From: GYS-P2D sp964522505
GTDB lineage: Bacteria; Bacteroidota; Bacteroidia; Chitinophagales; Saprospiraceae
NCBI GenBank assembly: GCA_964522505.1
Contig: CAZFWJ010000113.1
Coordinates: 1 to 5,798 of the forward strand
Length of the DNA: 5,798 nt
Direction of reading: 5' to 3'
Position numbers and translations under genes: made by a program. The stretch's first letter is position 1. Every line of letters starts with the position of its first letter. Shown in pieces: positions 1 through 5,494 of the stretch. The notes below the pieces were generated by a model, which saw nothing but the letters and a program-made list of their open reading frames with translations, made no database searches and was not told where the DNA came from.

Positions 1-95
1 AAATCACCTTCAGCACTAAATTATAGTTCAAGACATAATCTATCAGCAAAGAGTACAGATAAGTGACCATATATATTTATCTCCGGGATACAATG
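1..95. other. AT-rich left flank, no secure gene
   Basis: This stretch lies downstream of the GMC gene. Two weak coding possibilities run off the left edge. On the plus strand one frame is open from base 1 to a TGA at 64-66 and could be the last 21 codons of a convergent gene. On the minus strand an ATG at 70-68 starts an open frame of 23 codons to the edge (hydrophobic, beginning MVTYLYSLLIDYVL), preceded by a GGAG ten bases upstream. Neither fragment resembles a family I know, and the base composition looks intergenic. No GC-rich terminator hairpin for the GMC gene is visible here. Confidence 0.3.
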
Positions 96-1724
96 TCAAA
101 CCTCCCCTTCTAACACCATATCAGCCCCCTTCTCCGCTATCATAATGATCGGAGCATTAGTATTACCACTAACTATGGTTGGCATGACTGATCCATCGAT
201 TACCCTTAACCCACTCAGGCCATGAACTTGTAACTGTGGATCAACGACAGACATATCATCCATCCCCATCTTACAGGTACCAACCGGGTGATAGATCGTC
301 TCTAGGCGTCGCTTGATATAGGCGATCATCTCATCATCTGAGCTCTTAGGTGATATTTCAATGGGGTCTCCGATATACCGCCTAAATGCATCTTGCCCCA
401 TAAGCTCCATGGCGATACGACCGCCCTTGATCAATTGTTGTAAGTCCTCTTCCTCGCTCAAGAAGTTGGGCTGAATCACAGGCGCATCCGCTATGGACTG
501 AGAACGCAATGAGACCGTTCCTCGACTCTTCGGATGTAATAGTGATGGACAAATAGTCACTCCATCTCGATTGGTCGGAATCGTGCTGAAGTCATAGATA
601 TCTTCATTGCGACCATCATTCACATGAAATGGCGCAAAATGAAACTGAAAATTCACACGATCACTATAATTATCGAGATTGAAAAAGGACACAGCTTCGA
701 GAGGACTGCACGACAGTGGATTCTTCTTATGCGCGAGATAACCGAAAATGTCTTTGACCTGATTGAGCAATGTGCTATTATGGTTGAATCCGACCTTATC
801 ATGCGTATGAGCCGAAACAAAGTAGAAGAGATGGTCTTGTAGATTTTGGCCTACACCGGGTAAATCGAGCTTGGTCTCGATGCCATGACGTTTCAATTCA
901 TCCTTTGCTCCGACTCCAGATAGTTGTAAGATCTGAGGACTATGAAAACTGCCAGCAGAGAGTATAACTTCTCGTCTAGTTGATAATTCTGAAACACTAC
1001 CGTTCTTAGATCGTATTTGGACTCCAGTAGCTCGCTGATCCTTAATGATTACACGCTGTACTTGAGTGTGAGTCATCACATGTAAGTTCATCCGTTTTAA
1101 TACGGGCTTTAGGAAGGCTACAGCAGTGCTCTGTCTTCTGCCATTCTTGATGGTGTACTGGAATCGAGCCGTTGCATTTTGCACCGCTCCATTATAATCT
1201 GTATTGTCCGGTAGTCCGATAGACTTGGCCGAATCAATAAACGCTTGTGCTAATGGCGTCTCATAGTATTGCGCATATCCTACTCCTAGCGCTCCCTTAT
1301 CGGAATGATAACCGTTATCAAGCTTCGTGACATCTGCATTACCCTCAGACTTAATGAAATAAGGCAGCACATGATCATAATCCCAACCATCGCAGCCCAT
1401 TGATGCCCAATCATTGTAGTCGTCTTTATTTCCACGCACATAGGCAAGGGCATTCGTACTACTACATCCTCCTAAGGTCTTTCCTCTGGGTAAATACAAT
1501 TTGCGATTATCCACGTGATCTTGGGGCTCCGTCCAAAGCTTCCAGTCGTGCTTAGATCTATGCAACTTCGGATAGGCTCCAGGGATATGTATATAGGGAT
1601 GGCTGTCTTTACCACCAGCTTCTATAAGTAATACTTGGTATTCGCCACTTGCACTCAATCTATTGGCCAACACACATCCTCCAGAACCCGCACCGATAAT
1701 GATATAGTCATACTCCCTCGCCAT
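96..1724 (-). CDS. GMC-family FAD oxidoreductase, choline dehydrogenase-like
   Basis: This is a 542-residue flavoprotein of the glucose-methanol-choline family, which oxidises an alcohol to an aldehyde or further using bound FAD. The ADP-binding GxGxxG is at residues 11-16 (GAGSGG), with the acidic ribose-binding E35 in LIEAGG. GMC signature 1 is at about 80-91 (RGKTLGGCSSTN) and signature 2 at about 258-272 (GSFHSPQILQLSGVG). The C-terminal substrate domain carries the catalytic histidine H479 in YHPVGTCKMG. The second catalytic position is in SGNTNAP (N521/N523), so it is Asn, as in choline dehydrogenase and oxidase, not the His of glucose oxidase. The length matches BetA and AlkJ relatives (about 530-560). 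There is no signal peptide, and the start sits directly before the Rossmann strand. The gene lies 83 bp downstream of the acyltransferase on the same strand and may be co-transcribed. No betaine aldehyde dehydrogenase gene is in view, so choline as substrate is unproven; a long-chain or other alcohol is equally possible. Confidence 0.93.
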   Translation of the reverse strand: MAREYDYIIIGAGSGGCVLANRLSASGEYQVLLIEAGGKDSHPYIHIPGAYPKLHRSKHDWKLWTEPQDHVDNRKLYLPRGKTLGGCSSTNALAYVRGNKDDYNDWASMGCDGWDYDHVLPYFIKSEGNADVTKLDNGYHSDKGALGVGYAQYYETPLAQAFIDSAKSIGLPDNTDYNGAVQNATARFQYTIKNGRRQSTAVAFLKPVLKRMNLHVMTHTQVQRVIIKDQRATGVQIRSKNGSVSELSTRREVILSAGSFHSPQILQLSGVGAKDELKRHGIETKLDLPGVGQNLQDHLFYFVSAHTHDKVGFNHNSTLLNQVKDIFGYLAHKKNPLSCSPLEAVSFFNLDNYSDRVNFQFHFAPFHVNDGRNEDIYDFSTIPTNRDGVTICPSLLHPKSRGTVSLRSQSIADAPVIQPNFLSEEEDLQQLIKGGRIAMELMGQDAFRRYIGDPIEISPKSSDDEMIAYIKRRLETIYHPVGTCKMGMDDMSVVDPQLQVHGLSGLRVIDGSVMPTIVSGNTNAPIIMIAEKGADMVLEGEV

Positions 1725-1807
1725 AATGTCTTCGCTTATCGCAGAAAATTAGAACATCTTGCTATTTATTGCGCAAGGCTGATCAGCTATCTTATGGAAT
1801 ATAATTG
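1725..1807 (-). other. Spacer between acyltransferase and GMC genes
   Basis: This 83-bp gap lies between two genes of the same strand. It contains a perfect 10-bp palindrome, GCTGATCAGC, at 1778-1787. No terminator hairpin with a T-run and no convincing TAnnTTTG promoter is seen, so read-through from the acyltransferase into the GMC gene is plausible. The bases before the GMC start (GATAAGCGAAGACATT on the minus strand) contain only a weak purine stretch and no good Shine-Dalgarno. Confidence 0.4.
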
Positions 1808-2821
1808 TCACTTAAACTGTGCCCTAGCGAGTAGCGAGAGGACCAACAATCCGACTATCGAAACAGATATCCAAAATCCCGTAAAATAGAACGCCACACA
1901 GAAGATGATCGTCCAGTATACTGGTAACGATACCATTCCTACTAAGAACTTAACAGATAGGATAAACTGTTGATCTTCGAAATTGCTCAAAATTGTCTTT
2001 ATCAGATAAAACACAGGCCAATGCGGAATTGATAAAAGACCATGCATAAAGGACTTTGTAGGCTTTTGCTCAGCGAGAGCTACTCGTTCATGTTCATTGA
2101 TCAGTTTCTTTAACTCATCGAAGGTGCATAGGTCTCCATACTGCTGGATGATCTTCACCTTTCGATCATAGTGCTCGTCCTCTTCAGGTATGGCGAGTTG
2201 CCCTTTGATCCGTTGTGACAGTTCTTTCTTTAGCTTATTGATCGTGAGTGGTGGCTTATCCTCATAGTCTGCGAGATAGTCCGACACTTTAATGGGCTCT
2301 CCGTAATTAATAAACACCTTATGACCCGACTCATTATAGTCCACGTAATTCAGGCCTGCAGGCAGGATATACATGGGTTTCTGATTATTCAGCTGAGCGT
2401 TGATTGCAAGTCGTGAAGCCCCCTTAGTGATGGGTCTGAGATTATAGGTTTTAGCAGTGTTGGCTTCAGGAAATATGAGTACACCAGTATCCTTATTTAT
2501 AAGGCGATAGCATTTGGCAAAGGTGTCGTCGTTCTTGGCGAGCTTGCTAATGCCATCACGTAGTCGATACACGGGAACTTGGTGTAGAGATGTCAGGATT
2601 CCTTCCCATGGTGGTCCAAACACGTCGGAACGAGTCAAGTAATGCAGGCTTACAGGGTTAGTGAAGGCGCAAATCACACCATCCAAAAATGAATTGGAAT
2701 GATTAAGAGCCAAGAGAAAACCGCCATCTCTGGGAATATTCTCTAAGCCATTGACCTCTACCTCTTTAAAGAAGAAACGCCCATTAATACCACATAGAAA
2801 CCTTACAAAAAGATAAAACAT
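1808..2821 (-). CDS. PlsC-like phospholipid/glycerolipid acyltransferase with C-terminal membrane anchor
   Basis: This 337-residue protein belongs to the lysophospholipid acyltransferase (LPLAT/PlsC) superfamily, which moves an acyl group onto glycerol-3-phosphate, lysophosphatidate or a similar acceptor at the inner membrane. Block I is NHSNSFLDG, with catalytic H41 and D47. The spacing is H-x5-D, the form found in the Gpt2/Sct1-like subgroup, not the H-x4-D of E. coli PlsC. Block II is VPVYR (R86). Block III is FPEANTA (117-123), where the usual Gly after FPE is Ala120. Block IV is ILPAG (152-156). The region 185-275 is charged and probably helical. Two hydrophobic segments at about 292-312 and 314-332 end in a short basic tail, giving a C-terminal hairpin anchor. 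The start ATG has no Shine-Dalgarno, and the N-terminus (MFYLFVRFLCGING) is hydrophobic as in relatives. It is transcribed away from the sphingolipid-type desaturase. The acceptor cannot be read from sequence: glycerolipid acylation is the default, and an aminolipid or sphingoid acceptor is only a possibility. Confidence 0.88.
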   Translation of the reverse strand: MFYLFVRFLCGINGRFFFKEVEVNGLENIPRDGGFLLALNHSNSFLDGVICAFTNPVSLHYLTRSDVFGPPWEGILTSLHQVPVYRLRDGISKLAKNDDTFAKCYRLINKDTGVLIFPEANTAKTYNLRPITKGASRLAINAQLNNQKPMYILPAGLNYVDYNESGHKVFINYGEPIKVSDYLADYEDKPPLTINKLKKELSQRIKGQLAIPEEDEHYDRKVKIIQQYGDLCTFDELKKLINEHERVALAEQKPTKSFMHGLLSIPHWPVFYLIKTILSNFEDQQFILSVKFLVGMVSLPVYWTIIFCVAFYFTGFWISVSIVGLLVLSLLARAQFK

Positions 2822-2834
2822 AGTTTATGATGCT

Positions 2835-2850
2835 GTACCGCTCAAGGTAC
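2835..2850 (-). repeat. Small inverted repeat in the acyltransferase leader
   Basis: GTACC (2835-2839) and GGTAC (2846-2850) form a perfect 5-bp stem around a 6-base loop, 13 bases upstream of the acyltransferase ATG. It is short and could arise by chance. If the leader is transcribed, the hairpin would stand just before the ribosome's landing site. Confidence 0.25.
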
Positions 2851-2858
2851 TCTTATTT

Positions 2859-2895
2859 AAAAGCTATGAGGTAGCTTAAGTAGATCGTTTCAAAA
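2859..2895 (-). promoter_or_regulatory. Candidate promoter of the acyltransferase gene
   Basis: Reading the minus strand, TTTTG (2895-2891) resembles a -33 element. After a spacer of 24 bases, TAGCTTTT (2866-2859) matches the Bacteroidota -7 consensus TAnnTTTG except for the last base. The spacer is one base outside the usual 17-23 range. A start near 2855 would give a leader of roughly 33 bases. The match is imperfect, so this is only a candidate. Confidence 0.2.
2861..2877. repeat. Inverted repeat AAGCTA-N5-TAGCTT
   Basis: The arms AAGCTA (2861-2866) and TAGCTT (2872-2877) are perfectly complementary around TGAGG. The left arm coincides with the candidate -7 element of the acyltransferase promoter, so a dimeric regulator bound here would block that promoter. 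The same hexamer recurs twice near the desaturase start. Confidence 0.4.
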
Positions 2896-2918
2896 CAATT
2901 TTATTGCCGCTACTTTTG
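2888..2918 (+). promoter_or_regulatory. Candidate Bacteroidota-type promoter of the desaturase operon
   Basis: TACTTTTG at 2911-2918 matches the Bacteroidota -7 consensus TAnnTTTG exactly. Nineteen bases upstream, TTTC at 2888-2891 matches the -33 element TTTG at three of four bases. A start around 2922 would give a leader of about 53 bases. The -33 boxes of this and the opposite candidate promoter lie back to back. Confidence 0.45.
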
Positions 2919-2922
2919 ATGG

Positions 2923-2936
2923 GCTAATTAATTAGC
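2923..2936. repeat. Perfect 14-bp palindrome at the predicted transcript start
   Basis: GCTAATTAATTAGC is its own reverse complement over all 14 bases. It begins 4 bases after the -7 element TACTTTTG, where RNA polymerase should start, which is a typical place for a repressor operator. No regulator gene is in the window. As RNA it could also fold as a 5-bp stem with a UUAA loop. Confidence 0.45.
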
Positions 2937-2965
2937 TTTGTCAATCGTAGATATCTTCAAGCTAA
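2932..2965 (+). repeat. Leader inverted repeat TTAGCTT/AAGCTAA
   Basis: TTAGCTT (2932-2938) and AAGCTAA (2959-2965) form a perfect 7-bp stem around a 20-base loop that ends 9 bases before the desaturase ATG. The left arm shares bases 2932-2936 with the 14-bp palindrome, so the two RNA hairpins exclude each other. The stems are AU-rich and weak. Confidence 0.3.
2933..2940 (+). promoter_or_regulatory. Second TAnnTTTG match upstream of the desaturase
   Basis: TAGCTTTG fits the -7 consensus exactly and lies 34 bases before the ATG. No -33 TTG is found at the expected 17-23 bases upstream (the nearest TTTG leaves only 14). It is less convincing than the element at 2911-2918 but could be an alternative start. 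Confidence 0.22.
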
Positions 2966-2974
2966 ATAGAATTT

Positions 2975-4000
2975 ATGGGACCATTCACAAGCGACTATAA
3001 TCGTAGCCATTCGGCTGAACCTCACATCGCAAGAACAAAAGAAATACTTAAAAAGTATCCTCAGATAAAGGACCTGATGGGACGGAATGTCAATACGATA
3101 TTTTACATTTTTGCTATAGTTGGAGCGCAGATTGCCCTATCGATTCTGCTTAAAGATGTGGCATGGTACTTTGTGGCGATAGCTGCATGGTGTATTGGAG
3201 CATTTGCCAATCATGCCCTATTTGTGCTGATCCACGAGTGTACACATAACATGGTATTTAAGAGCAGAGTGGCCAATCTTTGGGCGGGTATTCTTTGTGA
3301 TCTACCCAATGCATTTCCGAGTTCTGTAGGCTTTAGAAAGTATCATTTGAAGCATCATGCCTTTCAAGGGCACTATGACCTCGACGCTGACCTCGCAAGT
3401 GAATGGGAGGCCAAGATGATCGGTAACTCATTTATAGGCAAGTCGCTATGGTTGTTGTTTTTCCCATTGTTTCAAGCCCTTAGACCACCACGTCTAAAAG
3501 AGATACAGTTTAGCAATATTTGGATATGGGTTAACCTGATTACCGTGCTTGCATTTGATGCGGCATTGGTTTACTTCTTTGGCTGGACATCCCTACTCTA
3601 TTTGACCTTGTCGTTTTTCTTTTCTGTTGGACTTCACCCCTTAGGTGGGCGATGGATACAAGAACATTATCTGGTAAAAGCACCACAGGAGACCTACAGC
3701 TACTATGGACCGCTTAACACATTGGCCTTTAATGTAGGCTATCATAATGAGCATCATGACTTCTCTTATGTGCCTTGGAATAACCTGCCCAAGATCAGAG
3801 AGATTGCTCCTGAGTATTACAACACCTTGCACTATCATACGTCTTGGTCTAAGCTCACTTGGCAATTCCTTACGGATGGAGACTTGTCATTGTTCTCTCG
3901 GACACTCAGAGAAGACAGAGGAGGACTGAAAGTGTCCAGCTCAGACGAAAGTGATTTCTTCAATGGAATGGATAAGAAGGAAGAGCTCATAACAGCATAG
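2975..4000 (+). CDS. Membrane desaturase of the sphingolipid delta-4 (dihydroceramide desaturase, DES1-like) family
   Basis: This 341-residue di-iron membrane desaturase should introduce a double bond into a lipid acyl or long-chain-base chain using O2 and an electron donor. Its N-terminus has the sphingolipid desaturase signature: P16-H17-x2-R20, then EILKKYPQIKDLM (23-35), as in human DEGS1. The histidine boxes are HECTH (87-91), HLKHH (124-128) and HNEHH (257-261). The block ETYSYYGPLN (239-248) followed by NVGYHNEHHDF (253-263) is almost identical to the eukaryotic enzyme. Hydrophobic segments lie at about 41-60, 63-86, 157-169, 181-202 and 205-222. The start is supported because the distance to the PH motif (15 residues) is close to that of DEGS1. 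The length exceeds DEGS1 (about 323) through a polar, Ser/Asp-rich tail after about residue 316. One difference is that the eukaryotic HPxxGHFxxEHY element reads LHPLGGRWIQEHY, with R226 for His. There is no Shine-Dalgarno. It is the first gene of a plus-strand operon. The family call is strong; the exact substrate (dihydroceramide, sulfonolipid or fatty acid) is inferred. Confidence 0.9.
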   Translation: MGPFTSDYNRSHSAEPHIARTKEILKKYPQIKDLMGRNVNTIFYIFAIVGAQIALSILLKDVAWYFVAIAAWCIGAFANHALFVLIHECTHNMVFKSRVANLWAGILCDLPNAFPSSVGFRKYHLKHHAFQGHYDLDADLASEWEAKMIGNSFIGKSLWLLFFPLFQALRPPRLKEIQFSNIWIWVNLITVLAFDAALVYFFGWTSLLYLTLSFFFSVGLHPLGGRWIQEHYLVKAPQETYSYYGPLNTLAFNVGYHNEHHDFSYVPWNNLPKIREIAPEYYNTLHYHTSWSKLTWQFLTDGDLSLFSRTLREDRGGLKVSSSDESDFFNGMDKKEELITA

Positions 4001-4021
4001 CAATCACCTAAATCACATATT

Positions 4022-5494
4022 ATGTTGCCACAAGGCACAACCCACGAGGAAACACTGGACCCAGAAAATTGGGATTCCATCAGAGCACTCATGCATCAGA
4101 TGATCGACGACAGTATTGATCATGTCAAGACACTGCGGGACAATCGCCCATGGACACCAGTTCCAGATGACCTGAAACATGACTTCGCCGCTGCGCCACC
4201 TAGAGCCGGGCTTGGAGCCTCGACAGTATATCAAGAGTTCAAGGAGAAGGTGCTACCCTACCCGATGGGTACTGTACATCCCAAGTTTTGGGCGTGGTAT
4301 ATGGGCAATGGCTCGCTCATGGGTATGATGGCAGAATTTCTCACTGGCCTCGTCAATACCAATGCTGGCGCTGGAAATCATATTGGTCAATATCTTGAAG
4401 ACCAAGTAATTGATTGGATGATTAAGATCGTCGGCTACCCCAGCTCAGGAAGTGGCCTCTTAACGAGTGGTGGCTCCATGGCTAATTTTGTTGGACTGAC
4501 TGTAGCGCGCAATAGCAAAGCAGGATTTGATATCAGAGCCGAAGGCCTCCAAACTGCGCCTCAAAAACTAAGAGTATACGCCTCAACTGAAGTACATAAT
4601 TGCAATTTTAAAGCAATACAGATGCTGGGTATTGGCGAAAACAATCTCGTCAAAATACCCGTAGAAGAGAACTATACAATAAATCTCGAAGCTCTCAGAA
4701 GTGCAATAGAAGCGGATATAGCTGCTGGCTATCATCCGATATGCGTGATCGGCAGTGCCGGCACGGTTAACACTGGCGCCATAGATGATCTACATGCCAT
4801 AGCTGACATCTGCGAGCAACATGATATGTGGTTCCATATCGATGGAGCCATCGGTGCTATTGCGATGTTGTCAGATATTGTAAAACCTCAATTATCAGGG
4901 ATAGAGCGCTCTAACTCTGTGGCATTGGACTTGCACAAGTGGATGCATATCCCATTTGAGGCCGGATGCGTTCTCGTACGAGATCGCAAGCAGCACAGAG
5001 ATAGCTTCGTTGTATCTGCCGAATACCTCATGGAAAATAAGCGTGGTTTGGCATCAGGCAAGAACTGGTATAGCGAGTACGGCCTACAACTCACCCGGCG
5101 CATGAATTCCTTGAAGGTTTGGATGTCTATAAAAGAACAAGGGCTCGACAAGTATGGCCGACTCATCACACAAAACGTACATCAAGCAGGCTACTTAGCT
5201 CAACTTATTGAAAGTCACGACTCCTTAGAACTGATGGCGCCAGTCGGTCTGGATATCGTCTGCTACCGATATAATCCTGGTGGCATGCCAGAGGCTGAGC
5301 TGAATGCCTTGAATAAAGAAATCTTGGCAGAGCTCCACGAGCGAGGCCTTGCCATCCCCTCTTATACTACGCTCCGAGGTCGCTACTGTATCCGAGTGGC
5401 AATCGCTAATCATAGGAGTGTGCTTAGTGACTTTGATGAGCTAGCTCGAGATACTGTTGCTCTGGGCCAAGAGCTCAATAAATCGATCGCATGA
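4022..5494 (+). CDS. Group II PLP-dependent decarboxylase (aromatic amino acid/glutamate decarboxylase family)
   Basis: This 490-residue fold-type I PLP enzyme probably removes CO2 from an amino acid to give an amine in the cytosol. The PLP Schiff-base lysine is K306 in DLHKWMH. D274 in HIDGA pairs with the pyridine nitrogen. H192 in STEVH stacks on the ring. TSGGSMAN (148-155) binds the phosphate. H86 in HPKFW belongs to the N-terminal substrate region. Y335 in SAEYL lies 29 residues after the lysine, the same spacing as K303-Y332 of human DOPA decarboxylase. The flexible-loop tyrosine needed for decarboxylation is therefore present, whereas aldehyde-forming relatives have Phe. The length fits the family (about 480). 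The family position usually written SGGSEAN has Met153 here, and C194 replaces the Ser of HxSxxKA. The gene follows the desaturase by 21 bp without a Shine-Dalgarno and overlaps the next gene by 4 bases, so the three are likely one transcript. The substrate is unknown: aromatic amino acid, cysteine sulfinate or another. The motifs do not fit sphingosine-1-phosphate lyase. Confidence 0.9.
   Translation: MLPQGTTHEETLDPENWDSIRALMHQMIDDSIDHVKTLRDNRPWTPVPDDLKHDFAAAPPRAGLGASTVYQEFKEKVLPYPMGTVHPKFWAWYMGNGSLMGMMAEFLTGLVNTNAGAGNHIGQYLEDQVIDWMIKIVGYPSSGSGLLTSGGSMANFVGLTVARNSKAGFDIRAEGLQTAPQKLRVYASTEVHNCNFKAIQMLGIGENNLVKIPVEENYTINLEALRSAIEADIAAGYHPICVIGSAGTVNTGAIDDLHAIADICEQHDMWFHIDGAIGAIAMLSDIVKPQLSGIERSNSVALDLHKWMHIPFEAGCVLVRDRKQHRDSFVVSAEYLMENKRGLASGKNWYSEYGLQLTRRMNSLKVWMSIKEQGLDKYGRLITQNVHQAGYLAQLIESHDSLELMAPVGLDIVCYRYNPGGMPEAELNALNKEILAELHERGLAIPSYTTLRGRYCIRVAIANHRSVLSDFDELARDTVALGQELNKSIA

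Larger units (their letters stand above)
2822..2974. promoter_or_regulatory. Divergent intergenic control region
   Basis: This 153-bp AT-rich region lies between the head-to-head acyltransferase and desaturase genes, so both promoters should lie here. It holds four copies of the hexamer AAGCTA/TAGCTT (2861-2866, 2872-2877, 2933-2938, 2959-2964), several inverted repeats, and promoter-like elements on both strands, which are listed separately. The repeated hexamer overlaps candidate -7 elements on each side. It could therefore be a regulator's half-site or just part of the promoter sequence. Neither gene has a Shine-Dalgarno here. Confidence 0.6.

Noticed and set aside
624..842. Plus-strand open frame inside the GMC gene, and similar short frames at 1635-1889, 3641-3865, 3747-3929, 3835-4092, 4013-4234, 4888-5169 and 5225-5413
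   Set aside because: All lie on the opposite strand or in another frame of well-supported genes, show no family resemblance and have biased, low-complexity translations.
1778..1787. 10-bp palindrome GCTGATCAGC as a terminator between the acyltransferase and GMC genes
   Set aside because: There is no loop and no following T-run on the minus strand, and the length is within chance expectation for a 5.8-kb window.
1825..1838. Tandem direct repeat TAGCGAG x2 at the end of the acyltransferase gene
   Set aside because: Two 7-base copies encode part of a normal Leu-rich C-terminal tail, with no frame disruption or target-site signs.
2975..2995. N-terminal MGxxxS of the desaturase, which resembles the N-myristoylation site of DEGS1
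   Set aside because: Bacteria lack N-myristoyltransferase and Pro at position 3 is unfavourable, so the match is probably accidental.
4022..5494. Sphingosine-1-phosphate lyase or serine palmitoyltransferase, which would fit a sphingolipid operon
   Set aside because: S1P lyase has a different lysine context (a THK-type motif with Gly/aromatic residues after it) and a membrane segment; serine palmitoyltransferase is an alpha-oxoamine synthase. The motifs HIDGA, DLHKW and SAEYL are those of amino acid decarboxylases.
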